Assembly: GCF_014204895.1 (NCBI RefSeq)
Contig: NZ_JACHMF010000001.1
Span: forward strand, 1,984,001-2,048,000
Direction of reading: 5' to 3'
DNA from: Paractinoplanes abujensis
Lineage (GTDB): Bacteria > Actinomycetota > Actinomycetes > Mycobacteriales > Micromonosporaceae
Length of the DNA: 64,000 nt
The position numbers and the translations under genes were made by a program. The notes beneath the pieces are model-generated. The model searched no databases, had not been told where the DNA came from, and saw nothing but the letters and a program-made list of their open reading frames with translations. This document shows, one piece after another, positions 59,039-64,000 of this stretch; the stretch's first letter is position 1, and the number at the start of each line of letters is the position of its first letter.

Positions 59039-60592
59039 GTGACGACGGTGACCGTGCAGAGCGAAGCGCCTCCGGAGCAGGCCCCGAGGAACGTTCCGGA
59101 TGTCGTGCGCCGCCGGCTGAGCACGCTCGACGACTGGCTCAACCCGTACTCGTGGCTCGTCACCGGGTTCGTCGTGGTCGTCGCGGCGCTGCTGCGGTTC
59201 CCGGGGCTGAGCGACCGCAAGGGTTACATCTTCGACGAGGTGTACTACCCGACCGACGCCTGGGACATGCTGCAGCACGGCGTGGAATGGGACGAGAAGA
59301 CCAACGGGCCCGCGTACGTCGTCCATCCCCCGCTGGGCAAGTGGCTGATCGCGGCGGGGGAGGCCGTGTTCGGCAACAACGAGCTCGGCTGGCGGGTCCC
59401 GGTCGCGGTGGCGGGCACCCTGATGATCCTCATCCTCGTACGGGTGGCTTATCGGCTGTTCCGCTCGGTGCTGCTGGCCGGGGCGGCCGGGCTGCTCATG
59501 GCGTTGGACGGCTTCCAGCTCGTGCTGTCGCGAACCTCGCTGCTCGACATCTTCCTCGGCCTGTTCGTCCTGGCCTCGTTCGCCGCGCTGGTGCTCGACC
59601 GGGACCACTACCGGCGGCGGCTGCTGCGCGCGCTCGAAGGCGGTTACGACCCGGCGATGGAGTTCCGCGCGCCCCGGATCGTGCCGTGGTGGCTGCTCGT
59701 CTCCGGCGTGCTGTTCGGGCTGGCGCTCGGGGTGAAGTGGAGTGCCCTGTTCTTCCTGCCGTTCTTCGGCGGCCTGGTGCTGATGTGGCGCTGGCAGGCC
59801 CGCTGCTCGGCGGGTCTGCGCCGGCCGATCGTGACCGGGCTCGGCCAGGACCTCGCCTGGGGCGTGACCGGCGTGGCCCTGACGGTCGTGTGCTATCTGG
59901 CCACGTGGACCGGCTGGTTCGTCACCGACTCGGGTTATCTCCGCCACCACCGCGAGGTCAGCGGTCTCAGTGAGCCACCGATCCTGGGCGCGCTGCTCAA
60001 CCTGTGGCACTACCACCAGGTGGCGTACGGGTTCCACAGCGGCCTGACCAAGCCGCACCCGTACCAGTCCTGGCCGTGGCAGTGGCTGCTGCTCGGCCGG
60101 CCGGTGGCGTTCGACTGGAACACCCCCACCGGCTGCGGGGCGCCCAGCTGCGCACGCGAGATCCTGCTGCTGGGCACGCCGCTGCTGTGGTGGTCGTTCC
60201 TGCCCGCCCTGGCCGGCCTGATCTTCTTCGGTCTGGCCCGGCGCGACTGGCGGGCGTGGGCGATCTTCGTCCCGGCCTTCGCGGGCCTGGCGCCGTGGTT
60301 CTACTACGCGGTCAAGGACAGCCGGACGATGTTCTCGTTCTACGTGCTGCCCGCGCTGCCGTTCCTGATCCTGGCCGTCGTCTACGTGCTCGGCGCGATC
60401 ATGACACCGCCCGGGGGGATGACGACCGGCCCGGCCCGGACCGATCGCCAGCTGGTCGGCACTGTGGTCGCCGGGGCCTACATCATCCTGGTGGCGCTGT
60501 GTTTCGCCTACTTCTTCCCGATTTTCACCAACGAGACCATCCCGTACGAGGATTGGTCCGCCCGCATGTGGCTGGGCAGCAGGTGGATCTGA
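59039..60592 (+). CDS. pmt: Dolichyl-phosphate-mannose-protein mannosyltransferase (Pmt)
   Basis: This 517-residue GT39 enzyme has about eleven membrane segments. The catalytic Asp-Glu is in KGYIFDEVYYPTDAW (first extracytoplasmic loop), followed by PPLGKWLIAAGE and, later, GFHSGLTKPHPYQSWPWQWLLLGRP. It would O-mannosylate secreted proteins using polyprenyl-phosphate mannose, a well-conserved actinobacterial pathway. It begins at a GTG with TACGAT 6 nt upstream, so the transcript is probably leaderless. Confidence 0.94.
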   Translation: MTTVTVQSEAPPEQAPRNVPDVVRRRLSTLDDWLNPYSWLVTGFVVVVAALLRFPGLSDRKGYIFDEVYYPTDAWDMLQHGVEWDEKTNGPAYVVHPPLGKWLIAAGEAVFGNNELGWRVPVAVAGTLMILILVRVAYRLFRSVLLAGAAGLLMALDGFQLVLSRTSLLDIFLGLFVLASFAALVLDRDHYRRRLLRALEGGYDPAMEFRAPRIVPWWLLVSGVLFGLALGVKWSALFFLPFFGGLVLMWRWQARCSAGLRRPIVTGLGQDLAWGVTGVALTVVCYLATWTGWFVTDSGYLRHHREVSGLSEPPILGALLNLWHYHQVAYGFHSGLTKPHPYQSWPWQWLLLGRPVAFDWNTPTGCGAPSCAREILLLGTPLLWWSFLPALAGLIFFGLARRDWRAWAIFVPAFAGLAPWFYYAVKDSRTMFSFYVLPALPFLILAVVYVLGAIMTPPGGMTTGPARTDRQLVGTVVAGAYIILVALCFAYFFPIFTNETIPYEDWSARMWLGSRWI

Positions 60593-60644
60593 GGAGCGCC
60601 CCGGTCACGGCCGCGCCCGCCAACCGGCCGCCCCCTCGTTGCCC

Positions 60645-60654
60645 GGAGCGCTCC
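60645..60654. terminator. Short palindrome after pmt
   Basis: GGAGCGCTCC is a perfect 10-bp palindrome 53 bp after the pmt stop. It may be a weak terminator or a regulator site for the AraC-type gene that follows. The loopless symmetry favours a protein site. Confidence 0.3.
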
Positions 60655-60746
60655 ACAGTGGCCATTGTCGGCCTGTGACGCGGCCGTGTCCGCAGCATGC
60701 AGCGCACTGCCCTGTGCAATTGGCGCACGCATGACACGCTGAGGTC

Positions 60747-61697
60747 ATGCGCACGCTGTTCGACAGCGCCACCCTGCCCGCGCCGGACCGCCTGCAGGCG
60801 TGGGAGAGCGCGACCTCGACGTCGTTGATCCCCACCGAGATCGGCAGTGTGGACCCGCTGGCCTTCACGGCCCGGCTGGGCGCCGTCGCGCTGGGCGAGG
60901 TGCAGGTCACGGCGATGTCGTACACGTCGCTGACCTCGCGGCGGTCCCCGCGCACGATCCGGATCTCCGATCCCGAGTTCTACCAGATCGCCCTGATCCA
61001 GGCCGGTCCGCAGTGCATCGACCAGGAGGGCGTCCGGGCGGTCCTGGGCGGCGGTGAGTTCGTGCTCTACGACAGTTCCCGGCCGTTCGAGGCCCGTACG
61101 GGCGACGGCGTCTCGAAATCGGTGATCCTGCAGTTCCCGCGCCGGCTGCTGCCCCTGGCCCCGGCGCAGGTGACCAGGCTCTGCGCGACGTCGCTGCCCG
61201 GCACGGGCGGCCTGGGCCGGCTGCTGGCCCAGTTCCTGCTGACCGTGCGTGACGACCACGACGACTACACCGAGCGCGACGCGAAACGGCTCGGGCACAC
61301 CGCCGTCGACCTCACCACCGCGCTGGTCGCCCACCACCTCGAACGCGAGGACCCGCCGCTGCGCTCACCTTCGCACGTGCTCTACCTGCAGATCATCTCG
61401 TACGTGGAGACGCGGCTGGACCGGCCCGGCCTCACCCCGGCCGCGGTCGCCGCCGCCCACCGGGTCTCGCTGCGCTACCTGCACCGCATCTTCCAGCAGC
61501 ACCACCACGCGAGCATCGCCGCCCACATCCGCGCCCGCCGCCTCGAACGGGCCGCCCGTGACCTGATCGACCCGCGTTTCGCCCAGCACACGGTGGCCTC
61601 GATCGCCACCCGCTGGGGCTTCGACCGCCCGTCCGACTTCAGCCGCGCGTTCCGCCGCCACACGGGCCAGTCACCCCACGACTACCGGCGCGGGTGA
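60747..61697 (+). CDS. AraC-family transcriptional regulator
   Basis: This 316-residue protein has an N-terminal AraC-binding-like domain (about 1-190, with EFYQIALIQAGPQCIDQEG) and a C-terminal double HTH (about 215-316: HRVSLRYLHRIFQQHHHASIAAHIRARRLERA, SIATRWGFDRPSDFSRAFRRHTGQSPHDYRR). This is the usual layout of AraC/NimR-type activators. The target is not evident because neighbours point the same way without a divergent partner. GAGG lies 3 nt before the ATG, which is rather close. Confidence 0.93.
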   Translation: MRTLFDSATLPAPDRLQAWESATSTSLIPTEIGSVDPLAFTARLGAVALGEVQVTAMSYTSLTSRRSPRTIRISDPEFYQIALIQAGPQCIDQEGVRAVLGGGEFVLYDSSRPFEARTGDGVSKSVILQFPRRLLPLAPAQVTRLCATSLPGTGGLGRLLAQFLLTVRDDHDDYTERDAKRLGHTAVDLTTALVAHHLEREDPPLRSPSHVLYLQIISYVETRLDRPGLTPAAVAAAHRVSLRYLHRIFQQHHHASIAAHIRARRLERAARDLIDPRFAQHTVASIATRWGFDRPSDFSRAFRRHTGQSPHDYRRG

Positions 61698-62002
61698 GGC
61701 CACGCCGGCTCACCAACGTGAGCGCTTCCACACCCGCGCCGGCTACCGACCCTGATCCTCCAGCCGTGGCCGTGCCCATGGCTGCGCGGCGTGGTGATTT
61801 CGCGACGTTGGCCGGGTGGCCATCGCCTGCATTGAACCACGACCGGCCGCACCGGCCTCGACTTCAGGCGCGGTGGTGCGGGCGTGGTCGCGTCCGAACA
61901 TCGCAAACTGGTGCGGGGAGCGCCTCGGCGTTTGCCCGGGGGCCGTCCGGGCTGTTAGACAGAGCCGGCCAGTCGGCTCGGCTCCAGCAGCGAAGGTGAT
62001 TG
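61698..62002. other. Intergenic gap with a terminator-like hairpin
   Basis: GCTCAC (61708-61713) and GTGAGC (61718-61723) form a perfect 6-bp stem with a CAAC loop 10 bp after the araC stop; it may end that transcript. AGCCG and CGGCT (61965-61980) form another short stem just before the next gene. I see no gene or promoter I can support in the rest. Confidence 0.45.
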
Positions 62003-62641
62003 ATGCGGCGCAACACGGGTGACACCGGGCGGATCCCGCCGGTCTATCGGGCGGTCATGGCGGCGGCGGGGCCGGTTGTCCGGTGGTGGGGGCGGCTCGA
62101 GGTGGAGGGCCTGGACGTCTTCCCGGCGCACGGGGCGACGATCGTGGCGGCCAACCATGACAGCTCGTGGGATCCCGTGGTCATCGCGTACGCGGCCCGC
62201 CGGCGCCGGCAGATCCAGGCGCTGGCCAAGGCGTCGCTGTGGAAGCATCCGGTGCTGCGTCGCGTCCTCGACGGGATGGGGCAGATCCCCGTACGGCGGG
62301 GGCAGGCCGACACGGACGCGTTGGAGGCCGCGATCCGGTGTCTCGCCGACGGGGGCTGCCTCGGCATCTTCCCCGAGGGCACGCGCTCGCAGGGCCGGCA
62401 GTTGCGCGCCCGGAGCGGGGCCGGGCGGCTCGCGCAGGCCGTGCCGCAGGCCCGCATCGTCTGCGCGGCGGTCTCGGGGACCGTGGACATCGCCCGTTTC
62501 CCGCGACGGCCACGGCTGAAGGTGACGTTCTTCGAGCCCCGCCCGGCCTCGACGGCGGAAACCGCTCAGGAACTGTCCACGAGGCTGACGGCGGAACTGC
62601 GCGCTGTGGCGCCGGTTGCTGCGCCGGGCGGCCGCGCCTGA
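62003..62641 (+). CDS. 1-acyl-glycerol-3-phosphate acyltransferase family protein
   Basis: This 212-residue PlsC-like acyltransferase has the catalytic HX4D in NHDSSWD (about 51-57) and FPEGTRS (about 124-130). It is shorter than the first copy near 2 kb and lacks its N-terminal hydrophobic anchor. It would acylate a lysolipid or another small acceptor. I use the ATG at 62003, 7 nt after GAAGG. It converges on the alpha-amylase gene. Confidence 0.9.
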   Translation: MRRNTGDTGRIPPVYRAVMAAAGPVVRWWGRLEVEGLDVFPAHGATIVAANHDSSWDPVVIAYAARRRRQIQALAKASLWKHPVLRRVLDGMGQIPVRRGQADTDALEAAIRCLADGGCLGIFPEGTRSQGRQLRARSGAGRLAQAVPQARIVCAAVSGTVDIARFPRRPRLKVTFFEPRPASTAETAQELSTRLTAELRAVAPVAAPGGRA

Positions 62642-62670
62642 AGGTGGCACGGCCGCCCGGGACGCTGCGG

Positions 62671-64000
62671 TCAGGAGCGCCAGGTGTCGTTCACGGTGAG
62701 GGTGCAGGCGGAGCCGGTGCTCAGGGTGCGGTTGGTGCCGGACTCCCAGGTCGTGGTGGAGCCGTTCTTCTTGACGTACTTGTATTCGACCACCGTGTTG
62801 GCGGGCAGGTTGACCGTGCCCCGCCAGACCGGGTAGGTGGCCGACGACAGGGCCACGCCGGCGGCGGTGTTCCAGTTCAACAGTTCGGCGCGGTTGCCCA
62901 GGACGTAGACGTTCTCGCCCCACACGGTGGTGGCGTTGGCGGCGAAGGTGACCGCCACGGTGGTGCAGCCGGTCGGGGGCGGGGTGGTGCCGCCGCCGGT
63001 GGTGCGGGCGTTGATGTGCAGCGCGATCATGCTGCTGCCGGGCACGTTCGCGGTGAACTGGCCCGAGGAGTTGACGGTGTACGTCGTACCGGAGCAGGTG
63101 TTGTTGCTGTAGTCACCGTTGGCGACGTCGCAGTAGGTGCCGGCCGGCAAGGACGTCTGGAAGGTGCGGCTGAACGCGCCGCCGCGGTTGAAGACGGCGT
63201 ACGCGTTGGCGCCGCGGCCGAACGCGATCTGGTTGCCGCCGTTGGACCACCAGTTGGTCAGGCCCGTGCCGTACGCGGCGTTGTGGAAGCCCACCATGTT
63301 GGCGGTGGTGCGCCAGCGGTGCTCGCAGGCCCAGCCCGACGCGCAGTTGACCGCGCTGGTCGTGCCGTTGGACGACGCCGGCGGGCCCGCTTCCGGGTTG
63401 CTGAACGTGAAGGACGACATCACGGACGGGGTCCCGTACGGGTAGGCCAGCATGAAGGCCTCGGACAGCGCGTAGGTGGTGCCGTCCTTGTAGGTCAGCT
63501 TGGCCCGCCCGTTGCGCTGGGTGTCGTGGTTGTCGATGAACGCCACGGCGTCGCCGCCGGCCACCAGCATCTGCGAGGGCAGGTTCTGCAGCCCGGACAG
63601 GTTGCCGTCACGGAACGCGTTGCCGACCACATCGCCGTACCGGAACTCGGTCACGTCCCCGATGCCCGTGTACTCCGACGGTGACGGCTCACCCGCGCCG
63701 CCCTCGATCGTCTCCTGGAAGATGTACGGGGTGCCGTTGAGCCGCGAGTAGATGTTCTGCAGGTCGGCCACCGGCACGTGCTTGGCCGCGTCGACCCGGA
63801 ACCCGTCCACACCCAGCGAGATCAGGTCGTTCAGATAGGCGACGAGCTTTCCCCGTACGTACTCCGCCTCCGTCTTGAGGTCCGACAGGTCGACCAGTTC
63901 GCAGTTCTGGACCTCCCAGCGGTCCCCGTAGTTGGCGATGTCGTCGTTGCCGTTACGGCCGCAGTGGTGGAAGTCGTCGTTACCGAACGGCACGGCCGGG
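62671..64000 (-). CDS. Secreted alpha-amylase (GH13) with C-terminal CBM20, 5' part outside the window
   Basis: The visible 443 codons are the 3' part of a GH13 alpha-amylase; the gene continues past the right edge, so its start and signal peptide are not seen. The catalytic Asp is in DGFRVDAAKHV, the acid Glu in YIFQETIEGG and the third Asp in FIDNHDTQR. A C-terminal domain follows (CTTVAVTFAANATTV...YVLGNRAELLNWN...EYKYVKKNG), a CBM20 starch-binding module. The linker is Thr/Pro/Gly-rich (TTGGGTTPPPTG). It hydrolyses starch outside the cell. Confidence 0.95.
   Translation of the reverse strand, partial: PAVPFGNDDFHHCGRNGNDDIANYGDRWEVQNCELVDLSDLKTEAEYVRGKLVAYLNDLISLGVDGFRVDAAKHVPVADLQNIYSRLNGTPYIFQETIEGGAGEPSPSEYTGIGDVTEFRYGDVVGNAFRDGNLSGLQNLPSQMLVAGGDAVAFIDNHDTQRNGRAKLTYKDGTTYALSEAFMLAYPYGTPSVMSSFTFSNPEAGPPASSNGTTSAVNCASGWACEHRWRTTANMVGFHNAAYGTGLTNWWSNGGNQIAFGRGANAYAVFNRGGAFSRTFQTSLPAGTYCDVANGDYSNNTCSGTTYTVNSSGQFTANVPGSSMIALHINARTTGGGTTPPPTGCTTVAVTFAANATTVWGENVYVLGNRAELLNWNTAAGVALSSATYPVWRGTVNLPANTVVEYKYVKKNGSTTTWESGTNRTLSTGSACTLTVNDTWRS

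Overview
This is high-GC (about 70-73% by eye), gene-dense DNA with strong G/C bias at third codon positions, many GTG starts and many ATGA/GTGA/TGATG stop-start overlaps. That fits an actinomycete chromosome. The gene set (fused PutA, ECF42 plus DGPF protein, chvE-mmsAB, GGDEF/EAL proteins, secreted CBM20 amylase) and the frequent CGTACG hexamer suggest Micromonosporaceae, perhaps Actinoplanes. The genus is inferred; no rRNA or tRNA gene was seen to confirm it. No insertion sequence, prophage, integrase or CRISPR array was recognised, so the window reads as ordinary chromosome with a few decayed or repeat-rich patches.

0-8 kb: a 5'-truncated MocR-type regulator, a VOC protein, a PlsC acyltransferase with a frameshifted partner, a NUDIX-like protein, a small-molecule kinase, a GNAT enzyme with a tiny upstream ORF, and an aminotransferase and a 2-hydroxyacid dehydrogenase diverging from what may be one shared -10 element. 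A 52-bp tandem repeat and a strong terminator follow.

8-20.7 kb: PutA (proline to glutamate) with a divergent LysR regulator, a chemoreceptor, an ssuACB-type sulfonate uptake operon, two coupled short-chain dehydrogenases divergent from a TetR regulator, and an FAD oxidoreductase.

20.9-28 kb: a DGPF protein and ECF42 sigma factor with a candidate ECF42 promoter, a large secreted beta-helix protein, a beta-lactamase-like hydrolase, an ECF sigma factor with a membrane protein, and a short Rho paralogue with a long leader.

28-38 kb: surface-glycan genes (GT-B-like protein, methyltransferase-like coiled-coil protein, GT4, GT2), a MEDS-STAS sensor, a NADAR protein, then a low-complexity zone with a 10-bp repeat array, an 18-bp repeat and several small genes (NUDIX, GNAT, unknowns).

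38-51 kb: a chvE-mmsA-mmsB sugar transporter with LacI-like operators, a DUF1772 membrane protein, a GGDEF-EAL protein, a 984-residue secreted PA14/beta-propeller/CBM/DUF1080 protein divergent from an Nramp-like transporter, and a secreted unknown.

51-64 kb: a frameshifted CHAT-protease gene with a possible N-terminal amyloid-signalling motif and a decayed partner, an NhaA-DsbA fusion, a GAF-GGDEF protein, PhoU, a coupled small protein and beta-propeller protein, a DUF4232 lipoprotein, a LysE exporter, a protein mannosyltransferase, an AraC regulator, a second PlsC-like acyltransferase and the 3' part of a secreted alpha-amylase.

The main points for follow-up are the broken CHAT module, the helically phased decamer array, the 52-bp repeat, the triplicated 3' end of a dehydrogenase gene, the apparent bidirectional promoter, the set of leaderless promoters, and the short Rho.
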